Shown here piece by piece: positions 1 to 6,568 of a stretch of 8,210 nt of DNA. Location of the stretch: assembly GCA_020404485.1 (NCBI GenBank), contig DYDT01000048.1, forward strand, positions 1-8,210, given 5' to 3'. Source of the DNA: Rickettsia endosymbiont of Diachasma alloeum (GTDB lineage: Bacteria > Pseudomonadota > Alphaproteobacteria > Rickettsiales > Rickettsiaceae). The position numbers and the translations under genes were made by a program. Every line of letters starts with the position of its first letter. Position 1 is the stretch's first letter. Below the pieces are notes generated by a model. It was not told where the DNA came from, did not search any database, and worked only from the letters and a program-made list of their open reading frames with translations.

Positions 1-48
1 CTCATAAACCAACTGCTATTTCTAACATTAGATTGGAATAAGCTTTAG
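1..48 (+). CDS. tnpA: IS200/IS605-type transposase TnpA, C-terminal end only (partial)
   Basis: The first 48 bases encode the last 15 residues and TAG stop of a transposase that begins outside the window. They read LINQLLFLTLDWNKL and match, residue for residue, the end of the longer minus-strand fragment at the right edge, whose recognisable motifs give the family assignment. Taken alone this piece would be unidentifiable. The enzyme class is a Y1 HUH single-strand transposase that moves the IS as circular single-stranded DNA; that is family knowledge, and the HUH motif lies outside the window. Whether the complete gene is intact cannot be told. Confidence 0.75.
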   Translation, partial: LINQLLFLTLDWNKL

Positions 49-115
49 CTTAAATTCTAAGGCACTTCCAGTGCCTACCATCAACCTACCGGCTCTCAGC
101 CGGTAGTGGTTGAGT
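1..115 (+). mobile_element. IS200/IS605-type element, right (3') end, left copy
   Basis: This is the transposase tail plus a 67-base non-coding terminus. It is the reverse complement of 8008-8122 with one mismatch (T at 51 against the equivalent G), and similarity stops abruptly after 'GGTTGAGT' at 115, which defines the element boundary. The terminus holds two hairpins: GGCACT-TCC-AGTGCC (61-75) and CTACCGGCT-CTC-AGCCGGTAG (86-106). Subterminal hairpins recognised by TnpA are typical of this family. No flanking duplication is expected, because the family does not make one. The rest of the element lies left of the window. Confidence 0.8.
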
Positions 116-141
116 TTAAAAACTTACTGTATCTTGCTTTT

Positions 142-228
142 TTTCCCTAGATTCCTGCTTTCGCAGGAATGGGGCATCCAGGGCGTTTTTCGATCCATAC
201 GGGGCAAGCCTCACGCAAGAATGACATA
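142..228. repeat. Rickettsia-type hairpin repeat, degenerate, downstream of fni
   Basis: The stretch contains a perfect hairpin, ATTCCTGC-TTTC-GCAGGAAT (151-170), followed by 'CATCCAGG' and ending in 'CGCAAGAATGACAT' (212-225). These pieces resemble the 'GTCATTCCTGCG...CAGGAAT' repeats scattered through Rickettsia genomes, here imperfect or chimeric. It lies between the fni stop codon and the left IS end. In the fni transcript the hairpin is followed by A residues, not U, so it does not look like an intrinsic terminator, although it could protect the 3' end. Confidence 0.55.
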
Positions 229-238
229 GTTGGTAACA

Positions 239-1249
239 TTACCTCAATTCAGCTTTCTTAAGCTCCTCCAAGTTACACGATCCTATACACATCATAGTAA
301 TTTTGAGCTGTTCTATTATTAGCTGTATCTCTTCAGATACTAAATTTTCTGAAACATCAGCTGCTTTTAAAAATGGACCAGCAAGACCAAAAATATCCGC
401 TCCCATGCGAATAGCTTTAGCCCCGTCAATACCTGATTTTAAGCCACCACTTGCAATAACCGAAATATCCTTTGAAGCTTCCCGCACCATTTTTAGGGAA
501 TCTAGCGTCGGAATCCCCCAATTGATAAAACTACTAGCTATACGATTTTGTAACGAATTTGTAGCACGGTAAGCTTCTACCTGACTCCACGATGTTCCAC
601 CACTTCCTGCAACATCAAGAATCTTAACTCCTATATCTATAAACTGCTTGGCTGTTTTTTTAGACAAACCAAATCCTACTTCCTTGATAATTACAGGAAC
701 AGAAAGATAATTTACGACTTCTTTTATTTTAGGTAAAAGATTTTCCCAATTTTTATCACCTTCCGGCTGAGTTAATTCCTGTAACACGTTCAGATGTAAA
801 ATTAAGGCATCAGCTTTAACACTATCTACTAAATCCTGACATTGTTTTGGTGTTACACCATAATTGAGCTGCACCGCACCAATATTAGCAAGTAATACTA
901 TATCAGGAGCATTATTCCGCACTGTAAATGTATCTAAAGTACTTGGTTCTCTAAGTAATGTACGCATAGAGCCAAGCCCCATAGCGATACCTGCTTTTTG
1001 AGCAGCAGCAGCTAATTTACAATTAATATCTCTTGCCCTAGGCGTTCCGCCTGTCATGCTAGAAATTAGTATAGGTGCTTGTAAGGTTTTATTTAAGAAA
1101 GTGGTAGTTGTATCTATACTACTATAATTAATTTCTGGTAAGGCATTATGCACAAACTGAACCGACTCAAATCCACTACTTAAGCCAGATTCAACATTTT
1201 TTGTAAGATTAATTTCGATATGGTCTTGTTTTCTTTTTATGTCTAACAT
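239..1249 (-). CDS. fni: Type 2 isopentenyl-diphosphate delta-isomerase (FMN-dependent)
   Basis: This cytoplasmic flavoenzyme interconverts isopentenyl and dimethylallyl diphosphate, the two isoprenoid building blocks, using reduced FMN and Mg2+. The 336 residues form a single TIM-barrel domain of normal family length. Visible motifs are the N-terminal R6-K7..H10 substrate-binding residues, SSMTGG (63-68), GSMR (93-96), H152-x-N154-xx-Q157-E158 (substrate and metal site), K189-E190, the FMN phosphate loop GSGGTSW (216-222), SGGLKSG (267-273) and AGPFL (290-294). All key residues appear intact. The ATG at 1247-1249 starts just before the conserved RK..H motif; no clear Shine-Dalgarno is seen. 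It is the last gene of the minus-strand series and is separated from nrdB by the palindrome complex, so it may not share a transcript with nrdAB. Rickettsiae generally lack a complete pathway for making IPP, so the substrate is probably host-derived (inference). Confidence 0.95.
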   Translation of the reverse strand: MLDIKRKQDHIEINLTKNVESGLSSGFESVQFVHNALPEINYSSIDTTTTFLNKTLQAPILISSMTGGTPRARDINCKLAAAAQKAGIAMGLGSMRTLLREPSTLDTFTVRNNAPDIVLLANIGAVQLNYGVTPKQCQDLVDSVKADALILHLNVLQELTQPEGDKNWENLLPKIKEVVNYLSVPVIIKEVGFGLSKKTAKQFIDIGVKILDVAGSGGTSWSQVEAYRATNSLQNRIASSFINWGIPTLDSLKMVREASKDISVIASGGLKSGIDGAKAIRMGADIFGLAGPFLKAADVSENLVSEEIQLIIEQLKITMMCIGSCNLEELKKAELR

Positions 1250-1280
1250 GCATTATGTCATTATCTAATAAATAGAAGAG

Positions 1281-1533
1281 TATACCGCCAATACTTCAAA
1301 AGTTGGTAAGTCAAATAAGCGATGAGTCTGCGGAACATAGATAAACTACGTGAGCAAAGACGAAGCCCGAAATTTGGCTTATACGAAGATCAACTTCAAA
1401 AAGAGCAAGGAGTTTATAAGACGAGGAGCGGAGCGTATACTTAATACGTGAGCACCGCAGTACTTATAGAACGACGTAGCCAATTTTTGAAGTTCATCGA
1501 GTATTTACCAAATCTTGAAGTATTAAAGGTATA
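1281..1533. repeat. Nested palindrome complex (RPE-like elements) between nrdB and fni
   Basis: Outer arms 1281-1308 and 1506-1533 are inverted repeats matching at 23 of 28 positions. Inside them lie two further palindromic units: one with ends AAGTCAAAT/ATTTGGCTT (1308-1316 and 1372-1380), and one with ends 1388-1402 and 1484-1498 (14 of 15 matching, containing the perfect pair AACTTCAAAAA/TTTTTGAAGTT). Both inner units carry ACGTGAGCA near their centre. The second is clearly homologous to the element at 5140-5263. The outer arm ends two bases from the nrdB stop codon. The pattern fits Rickettsia palindromic elements inserted one in another; I do not assign a numbered RPE family. Confidence 0.8.
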
Positions 1534-1535
1534 TA

Positions 1536-2510
1536 CTACTTCTTATCCATATCAGCGAATACTTCTTCCCACGAGCCAGTAGTTGCTGCTTTCGAATATT
1601 CGGTTGCTCTATTTTCAAAGAAATTTGTATGCTCAACACCGTTTAGCATTTCATCAAGCCATGGTAGAGGGTTATTTTTTACCATGTAAATATCTTTCAA
1701 CCCTAACTGAAACAAACGCCTGTCTGCGATATATCTAATATATAATCTTACCTCATCAGCCGTTAGCCCTTCAATTCCGCCTACTTCAAAAGCAAGAGCA
1801 ATAAACGCATCTTCAAAATGTACAATAGTTGTACAAGCTTTATAGATACGACTACGTAAATTTTCTGTCCAGACTTCAGGATTTTCTCTAACGAAAGTTT
1901 TAAAGAGCGTAATAATAGAATTAGTATGCAGCGTTTCATCACGCACTGACCAAGCAATAATCTGCCCCATACCTTTCATTTTATTAAAACGTGGAAAATT
2001 AAGCATAATAGCAAAAGATGCAAATAGCTGTAATCCTTCGGTGAAAGCTCCAAATACTGCGAGCGTAGTTGCTATATCCTCGTTAGTAGCAACCCCAAAT
2101 TGCTGCATATAATCATATTTATCTTTCATTTCCTCATATTTAAGAAACGCAGAATATTCTACTTCCGGCATCCCTACAGTATCAAGCAAATGCGAGTATG
2201 CTGCAATATGTACTGTTTCCATATTAGAAAAAGCAGATAACATCATCATTACTTCAGTGGGTTTAAATACTCGTGAATAATGCTTCATGTAGCAATTATT
2301 TACTTCAATATCAGCTTGTGTAAAAAAGCGAAATATTTGCGTTAATAAATGCTTCTCACCTGGGGTTAAATTATATTTCCAATCTTTAACATCATCAGCA
2401 AGCGGCACTTCTTCCGGTAGCCAATGAATTTTTTGTTGAGTATGCCAAGCTTCATATGCCCAAGGATATGAAAATGGCTTATAAATCGGACTTGCATCAA
2501 GTAATGACAT
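1536..2510 (-). CDS. nrdB: Ribonucleoside-diphosphate reductase class Ia, beta (R2) subunit
   Basis: This is the radical-generating subunit of aerobic ribonucleotide reductase. Its di-iron centre makes a tyrosyl radical that is passed to the alpha subunit NrdA. The 324-residue all-helical ferritin-like protein shows every expected metal ligand: D67, E98, H101 (in NMETVH), E158, E192 and H195 (in RDETLH). The tyrosine four residues after the first histidine, Y105, corresponds to the E. coli radical tyrosine, so this is not the chlamydial-type subunit with phenylalanine there. The acidic C-terminal tail (WEEVFADMDKK) should dock into NrdA. The length is slightly short of the E. coli R2 protein but complete. 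It follows nrdA after a 188-bp gap containing a palindromic repeat. The ATG at 2508-2510 has only a weak purine-rich stretch upstream. The stop codon almost touches the next palindrome. Confidence 0.97.
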   Translation of the reverse strand: MSLLDASPIYKPFSYPWAYEAWHTQQKIHWLPEEVPLADDVKDWKYNLTPGEKHLLTQIFRFFTQADIEVNNCYMKHYSRVFKPTEVMMMLSAFSNMETVHIAAYSHLLDTVGMPEVEYSAFLKYEEMKDKYDYMQQFGVATNEDIATTLAVFGAFTEGLQLFASFAIMLNFPRFNKMKGMGQIIAWSVRDETLHTNSIITLFKTFVRENPEVWTENLRSRIYKACTTIVHFEDAFIALAFEVGGIEGLTADEVRLYIRYIADRRLFQLGLKDIYMVKNNPLPWLDEMLNGVEHTNFFENRATEYSKAATTGSWEEVFADMDKK

Positions 2511-2604
2511 ATGCTTTCTTTTTATTTATTTTTTTAATTTTTTTATTGATTGCCATATTCCGTTGTTATGGCTTTATTGCATAGCTTAAAAAATAACCTA
2601 AAAT

Positions 2605-2690
2605 CGTCATTGCGAGGAGCATAGCGACGAAGCAATCTCAGAAACCTTTATGAGATTGCCACGCTCCTTGCAGTCGCATAGCTTATGACG
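2605..2690. repeat. 'CGTCATTGCGAG' palindromic repeat after nrdA
   Basis: An 86-bp imperfect palindrome starts CGTCAT and ends ATGACG, with a perfect central stem GCAATCTCA/TGAGATTGC (2632-2640 and 2651-2659) around a 10-base loop. It begins with CGTCATTGCGAGGAG, the same sequence seen at 6431, and lies 8 bp past the nrdA stop codon, between nrdA and nrdB. In RNA it would form a long hairpin that could stabilise the nrdA 3' end or lower read-through into nrdB. No U-tract follows on the minus strand (TAGGTTATTTTT lies further on), so a terminator call is not supported. Confidence 0.75.
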
Positions 2691-2698
2691 TTTCCGAT

Positions 2699-4522
2699 TT
2701 ACTGGCAAGCTAAGCATTCTTCATACTTATTAGCTTCGGCTAGTTCGTCATTTTGTTTTTCTAAATCTTTAAAATCTGCCTTTAATACATCATGTGAAAC
2801 TTTATCAGCTCGCTGAATTGATGTCGATCTACAATAATATAAACTTTTCACTCCTTTTTTCCAAGCTCTAAAATGAATATCATTTAGATATTTTTTGCTA
2901 ACATTACCGGGTAAAAAGACATTTAAAGATTGTGCCTGAGTAATATAAGGCGTGCGGTCACTTGCTAGCTCTATCAACCAATTTTGATCAATTTCATAGG
3001 CAGTTTTAAAGACTTGCTTTTCTTCTTCAGTTAAGAATGTTAGATGCTGCACTGATCCTTCGTGAGTACTAATTAAAGACCAAACCTGATCATTATTAAA
3101 TCCTTTTTCCTCTAATAGCTTTTCTAAATGCTTATTACGTACATTAAAAGAACCGGTTAGGGTTTTCTGTACAAAGCTATTAGCGGCAAATGGCTCTATT
3201 CCTGGTGATGCATTTCCTGCTATTACTGAAATTGAAGCAGTAGGAGCTATGGCTGTTTTGTTACTAAAACGCTCATTACTCCCTGCATCCAATGCATCAG
3301 GACAAGCTCCTTTCTCTTTACCGATTTTAATAGATGCTTCCTCTACTTCCTTAGATACATATTCAAATATTTTTTTATTCCAAACTTTTGCCATAACCGA
3401 TTCTATCGGTACTTTTTTCATTTGCAGGAACGAGTGAAACCCCATAACACCAAGACCAACGCTTCGCTCACGAAAAGCTGAGTATTTAGCTCTTGCCATA
3501 GTATCAGGTGCTTTATTGATGAAATCTTCTAAAACATTATCAAGAAATAGCATAATAGTTGGTATGAATTCTTTATCATCTTTCCATTCTTCATAATATT
3601 CTAAATTTAAAGAAGAAAGACAACAAACGGCAGTTCTTGATTTGCCTAAATGATCGATACCGGTTGGCAATGTAATTTCACTACAGAGATTGGACATCTT
3701 AACATGTAAACCTAACTTTTGATGATGCTTAGGTATTGATTTATTAACACTATCAATAAATAAGAGATAAGGCTCGCCGGTTTCTATTCTGGTAGTAAGT
3801 AACTTTACCCATAAATCTCTTGCTCTAACTTTAGTTACAACTGTTTTGGTAGCAGGACTAATAAGCTCGAAGTCTGTATTATTTTCAACGGCTTGCATAA
3901 ATTTATCGGTTATAGCAATACCGTGGTGAATATTAAGAGATTTTCGGTTAACATCGCCCCCTGTTGGGCGTCTTATGTCAATAAATTCTTCGATTTCAGG
4001 ATGATCAATAGGTAAATATACTGCTGATGAGCCTCGTCTAATCGAGCCTTGAGAAATAGCAAGGGTCATAGAATCCATCACCTTAATAAAAGGTATAATG
4101 CCTGATGAATGTCCCTTATTATGAATTGCTTCATTAATAGACCTAACATTACCCCAATAACTACCTATCCCACCACCGCGTGAGGCAAGCCAAACATTTT
4201 CCGTCCACAAATTTACTATGTCATCTAAACTATCATCGGTCTCATTTAAGAAACAAGAAATAGGTAGCCCCCTATCAGTGCCACCATTACTTAAGATCGG
4301 TGTTGCAGGCATAAACCACATTTTGCTCATATACTCATATAGCTTCTGAGCATGCTCTTTATTTTCAGCATAATAACTAGAAACACGAGCAAATAAATCT
4401 TGAAAATCTTCACCTTTCATAAGATATCGATCTCGTAAAATTGCTTTACCAAAAGGCGTAAGTAAATCGTTATAATTATTATTGATATTTATTTGAAATT
4501 TATTTTTTTGTGCTGTGCTCAT
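2699..4522 (-). CDS. nrdA: Ribonucleoside-diphosphate reductase class Ia, alpha (R1) catalytic subunit
   Basis: This is the catalytic subunit that reduces ribonucleoside diphosphates to deoxyribonucleotides with NrdB. The 607 residues contain the full ten-stranded barrel chemistry: redox cysteine C90 (ISCFLN), N278-x-C280-x-E282 in NLCSE with C280 the thiyl-radical cysteine, the partner cysteine at 300/301 (AVCCLSSLNL), the radical-transfer tyrosines Y562-Y563 (LYYCRST), and the C-terminal shuttle pair C603-xx-C606. The protein starts almost directly at the core domain (FGKAILRDRYL). The roughly 90-residue N-terminal ATP-cone that gives E. coli NrdA its dATP off-switch is absent, which accounts for much of the shortfall against 761 residues. 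nrdB follows after 188 bp. The ATG at 4520-4522 has no evident Shine-Dalgarno. No frameshift or missing catalytic residue is seen. Confidence 0.97.
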   Translation of the reverse strand: MSTAQKNKFQININNNYNDLLTPFGKAILRDRYLMKGEDFQDLFARVSSYYAENKEHAQKLYEYMSKMWFMPATPILSNGGTDRGLPISCFLNETDDSLDDIVNLWTENVWLASRGGGIGSYWGNVRSINEAIHNKGHSSGIIPFIKVMDSMTLAISQGSIRRGSSAVYLPIDHPEIEEFIDIRRPTGGDVNRKSLNIHHGIAITDKFMQAVENNTDFELISPATKTVVTKVRARDLWVKLLTTRIETGEPYLLFIDSVNKSIPKHHQKLGLHVKMSNLCSEITLPTGIDHLGKSRTAVCCLSSLNLEYYEEWKDDKEFIPTIMLFLDNVLEDFINKAPDTMARAKYSAFRERSVGLGVMGFHSFLQMKKVPIESVMAKVWNKKIFEYVSKEVEEASIKIGKEKGACPDALDAGSNERFSNKTAIAPTASISVIAGNASPGIEPFAANSFVQKTLTGSFNVRNKHLEKLLEEKGFNNDQVWSLISTHEGSVQHLTFLTEEEKQVFKTAYEIDQNWLIELASDRTPYITQAQSLNVFLPGNVSKKYLNDIHFRAWKKGVKSLYYCRSTSIQRADKVSHDVLKADFKDLEKQNDELAEANKYEECLACQ

Positions 4523-4556
4523 TATAAGTACTAATGGGGTTGGTAGAAGCTAATTA

Positions 4557-4604
4557 AGTATAAAACTTTTTCTTAAGTAGACACTAGAATAAGAGTTTAT
4601 TCAA
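4557..4604 (-). promoter_or_regulatory. Possible promoter region for nrdA
   Basis: The 246 bp between nrdA and the upstream small ORF (4523-4768) holds no gene. On the minus strand, TTGAAT (4604-4599) and TCTACT (4581-4576) are 17 bp apart and each matches the sigma-70 consensus at 4 of 6 bases. A better -10 hexamer, TATACT (4562-4557), lacks a good -35. In such AT-rich DNA these matches are weak evidence, but a promoter is expected here because the gene upstream is unrelated. No recognisable NrdR box pair was seen. Confidence 0.25.
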
Positions 4605-4768
4605 CATAAATATTTATAATTATTTTAGATTTACCCCTTGACAGTTGATAGTTCAAAGCAAACTCAAGCGAGTATTAAATTTTATAAATTATGTGGGATA
4701 GTTGCATTATTGTAATGATAGTATTTTGAGAAATAAGTTTTAACTTGTCCAATCCAACTCTGCATAAT

Positions 4769-5152
4769 TCAGTTTAGAAGACTCTCCAATTTGATTAGTA
4801 GGATACTTAAATTTTTAGAAGTACGATCGTAATACTCTAACGTGTCTTCATCGTTATAACGAGGTTGTAATTGTTCATTTTTGGTGAATTTTAAAGGATC
4901 AAACATTTCTATATATTTTAATACGTATTCTAAATATTCTTTTTTTTCTTTATCTAAAGTTACATTATTTTCATTTGAGTAATTATATAGCTTTTGTAAA
5001 AAAGTATAATATTTATCGCCTTTACATAATCCATAACGAGCAAGAAACAATATAATATTGTTATGCGTTATTTTACTTTTTATTATTTTGATTTTTTCGG
5101 AGAAAGTATATTTAGACCACTTCACAATTTTTATACTCAGGTAGAATTTCAA
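4769..5152 (-). CDS. Hypothetical protein, N-terminus inside a palindromic repeat; possibly a gene fragment
   Basis: I do not recognise this 127-residue ORF. It is lysine-, tyrosine- and asparagine-rich and probably helical, with no signal peptide, membrane segment or known motif. It has no ATG near its 5' end: the first available start is TTG at 5152-5150, and a GTG at 5125-5123 would give 118 residues. The TTG lies in the terminal arm (TTTTTGAAATT) of the RPE-like element at 5140-5263, and the frame stays open 13 codons further into that repeat before a TGA. The original start may therefore have been replaced by the insertion, leaving either a gene with a repeat-derived N-terminus or a fragment. 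It ends in TGA, 246 bp before nrdA. The coding nature of the C-terminal part is plausible but unproven. Confidence 0.45.
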   Translation of the reverse strand: MKFYLSIKIVKWSKYTFSEKIKIIKSKITHNNIILFLARYGLCKGDKYYTFLQKLYNYSNENNVTLDKEKKEYLEYVLKYIEMFDPLKFTKNEQLQPRYNDEDTLEYYDRTSKNLSILLIKLESLLN

Positions 5153-5263
5153 AAATTGGCTACGTCGCCTTTGTAAGCCCTCAGCTGCTCACGTATTAAG
5201 TAACTGCTGCCGTGCCACGGCTTACAGTCTCGTTGCTCTTTTTGAAATTGACTTTTATCTACC
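5140..5263. repeat. RPE-like palindromic element between ihfB remnant and small ORF
   Basis: This 124-bp element has perfect 11-bp terminal inverted repeats AATTTCAAAAA (5145-5155) and TTTTTGAAATT (5239-5249), extended by GGTAGA (5140-5145) and TCTACC (5258-5263). Its reverse complement aligns along its length with 1392-1494, sharing TTCAAAAAGAGCAA, TACTTAATACGTGAGCA and CGACGTAGCCAATTTTTGAA. The same family therefore occurs at least twice in this window. It sits 26 bp past the ihfB remnant stop codon and supplies the first codons of the small downstream ORF. Confidence 0.85.
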
Positions 5264-5288
5264 AGCTTTTCATTCACTTGCAGGAACC

Positions 5289-5441
5289 TTATTCTTTGAG
5301 AAAATTTTTAGGCATTCTATAAATTGTATTATAAAATTTATCACTTTCTGGGAATTTTCGGGTACGGATAGAAAAGTTACCGAAATTTCTGATTTCAATA
5401 CGGTTCTGTTCTTTTAGAGAATTGCTTAAATACTCAACCAC
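5289..5441 (-). pseudogene. ihfB: Truncated ihfB (IHF-beta/HU family DNA-binding protein), C-terminal half only
   Basis: Reading the minus strand downstream of sppA, an open frame encodes EYLSNSLKEQNRIEIRNFG and continues NFSIRTRKFPESDKFYNTIY to a TAA at 5291-5289. The segment RIEIRNFGNFSIRTR matches the HU/IHF signature (GFGxFxxxxR type), and the sppA-ihfB order is common in alphaproteobacteria, including an ihfB-like gene in rickettsiae. Family members have about 80-100 residues. Here only the beta-strand and arm half survives, and the helical dimerisation half is missing. Upstream the frame runs straight into the 39-nt palindrome and hits a TGA at 5482-5480. A GTG at 5441-5439 inside the palindrome could start a 50-residue peptide, but without the first helices it should not form the normal IHF/HU dimer. 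I call it a broken gene. No frameshift is seen in the remaining part. Confidence 0.8.
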
Positions 5442-5470
5442 TACCGGCTGAGAGCCGGTAGTGGTTGAGT
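5432..5470. repeat. Solo perfect palindrome related to the IS200-type right end
   Basis: This is a 39-nt perfect palindrome: an 18-bp stem (ACTCAACCACTACCGGCT) with a 3-nt loop. The reverse-strand half, from TACCGGCT through GGTTGAGT, is identical to the last 29 bases of both IS termini in this window (87-115 and 8008-8036). In the IS copies the other arm is imperfect, lacking two bases. No transposase is attached. It starts 13 bp past the sppA stop codon and abuts the ihfB remnant at the point where its N-terminal half is lost. It may be an IS-derived scar, a non-autonomous mini-element, or a palindrome the IS has captured. On the sppA transcript it could act as a 3' stabilising hairpin; no U-run follows. 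Confidence 0.85.
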
Positions 5471-5483
5471 TATCAAATCAATT

Positions 5484-6407
5484 TTAGTAGCCATAATTAG
5501 AAATTGCCTTAATTCCATTAAAACTATTTTTGAAAAAACTAGGGACTAAACTGTCGAAATCTTCAAGCATCATTTCCACTAATTTAGGTTTTGGTTTTAG
5601 CTGATAGTCTTTAACTTTTAATTTAGCATCGATTTTTTTCTCATCTTGCAACCATTTTAAGGCTGTATCCTCATTACCTATACTGTCTACCAACTTTAGT
5701 TTTACAGCTTGACGACCTGAATATATTCTGCCATCAGCAAGTTTTTTGGCTTCATCTATAGGAATTTTACGTCTTGCAGCAACAAGTTCAATAAAAAAAT
5801 TGTAAGTATCTTCTATATTTTCCATAACCGCTACTCGCACATTTTCAGTTAGTTTTTCAGTAGGGTTTGGAGCAGCTTTAAGCTCACCTGATTTAAAATT
5901 AAGAAAAGTAATGCCAAGCTTTTGTGCAAGGTCAGTTATCTCAGCAGTCTGTAATATTACCCCAATTGAACCAGTTATAGTTCCATTATGGCTAATGATA
6001 TAATCACCAGCAAGAGAGATTAAATAACCACCACTTGCTGCCATTGTTCCCATAACTATAATTACCGGCTTTTTTTCTGATATTTTAAGCAAAATATTAT
6101 AAATTTTTTCTGAACCTACTACTGTACCACCTGGGGAATTTACATTAACTATTAAGGCTTTAATATGAGAATCATCAACAATTTTCTTAAGCTTTTTATC
6201 ACGCTTCTCATCTTCAAGTATTATGTCGTCAATTAATACCGAAGCTATATAATCATCATTATTATTGGCTAAAACTTCCGTTGGAACAAAATCTTTACAA
6301 ATTAAGAAGAATGAAACACCAATTAAAATAATTGCTATTAACTTCCAAACTAATAAACGAGATTTTATTTGTTTTCTTTCAATTAAATAATCAGGTGTTA
6401 TATTCAT
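5484..6407 (-). CDS. sppA: Signal peptide peptidase SppA, short (36K) type
   Basis: This is a membrane-anchored serine protease that degrades cleaved signal peptides in the inner membrane with its active site outside the cytoplasm. The 307-residue protein has one N-terminal membrane segment (about 20-38, LVWKLIAIILIGVSFFLIC) after a basic stretch, then a single ClpP-like SppA domain. It carries SPGG (91-94), the nucleophile S125 in AASGGY, TGSIGV (145-150) and the general-base lysine K177 in SGELK. The Ser-Lys spacing of 52 residues equals that in Bacillus subtilis SppA. The single-domain length fits the short form, not the double-domain E. coli protein. The start ATG (6405-6407) precedes the basic and hydrophobic segment correctly and has no clear Shine-Dalgarno. 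It lies 161 bp after rho, with a repeat in the gap. Its usual partner ihfB follows but is broken. Confidence 0.94.
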   Translation of the reverse strand: MNITPDYLIERKQIKSRLLVWKLIAIILIGVSFFLICKDFVPTEVLANNNDDYIASVLIDDIILEDEKRDKKLKKIVDDSHIKALIVNVNSPGGTVVGSEKIYNILLKISEKKPVIIVMGTMAASGGYLISLAGDYIISHNGTITGSIGVILQTAEITDLAQKLGITFLNFKSGELKAAPNPTEKLTENVRVAVMENIEDTYNFFIELVAARRKIPIDEAKKLADGRIYSGRQAVKLKLVDSIGNEDTALKWLQDEKKIDAKLKVKDYQLKPKPKLVEMMLEDFDSLVPSFFKNSFNGIKAISNYGY

Positions 6408-6430
6408 TTTGCAATATATTTTTTAGTTTT

Positions 6431-6560
6431 CGTCATTGCGAGGAGAGGTTGGTTCGTGGATCAATTTTCCCGTCATTGCGAGAAGAAACTGAAAGTTTCG
6501 ACGAAGCAATCCCAGGATGTTTCACTAGATTGCCACGTCGTTTCACTACTCGCAATGACA
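6431..6560. repeat. Partly duplicated 'CGTCATTGCGAG' palindromic repeat between rho and sppA
   Basis: CGTCATTGCGAG occurs in direct orientation at 6431 and 6471, and its inverse CTCGCAATGAC at 6549-6559. The 6471-6560 part is a complete imperfect palindrome with inner arms CGACGAAGCAATC and GATTGCCACGTCG. The 6431-6470 part looks like a truncated extra copy left beside it. The same repeat family occurs at 2605-2690. It ends 8 bp before the rho stop codon, so it is transcribed as part of the rho 3' region and sits upstream of sppA. Confidence 0.8.
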
Positions 6561-6568
6561 TACATACC

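Noticed and set aside
303..572. Plus-strand open frame of 89 codons
   Set aside because: It lies entirely antisense within fni, which has full motif support.
1281..1533. CRISPR-like array
   Set aside because: The repeated cores are palindromic, unequal and not regularly spaced, with no cas gene nearby.
3249..3437. Plus-strand open frame of 62 codons
   Set aside because: It is antisense to the nrdA core domain, with no independent evidence.
4638..4643. Perfect TTGACA on the plus strand upstream of nrdA
   Set aside because: There is no -10 hexamer at 16-18 bp and no plus-strand gene downstream.
5432..5470. Intrinsic terminator for sppA
   Set aside because: The stem is strong, but the minus strand continues GTATTTAAGC instead of a U-run, and the sequence is explained by its identity to the IS terminus.
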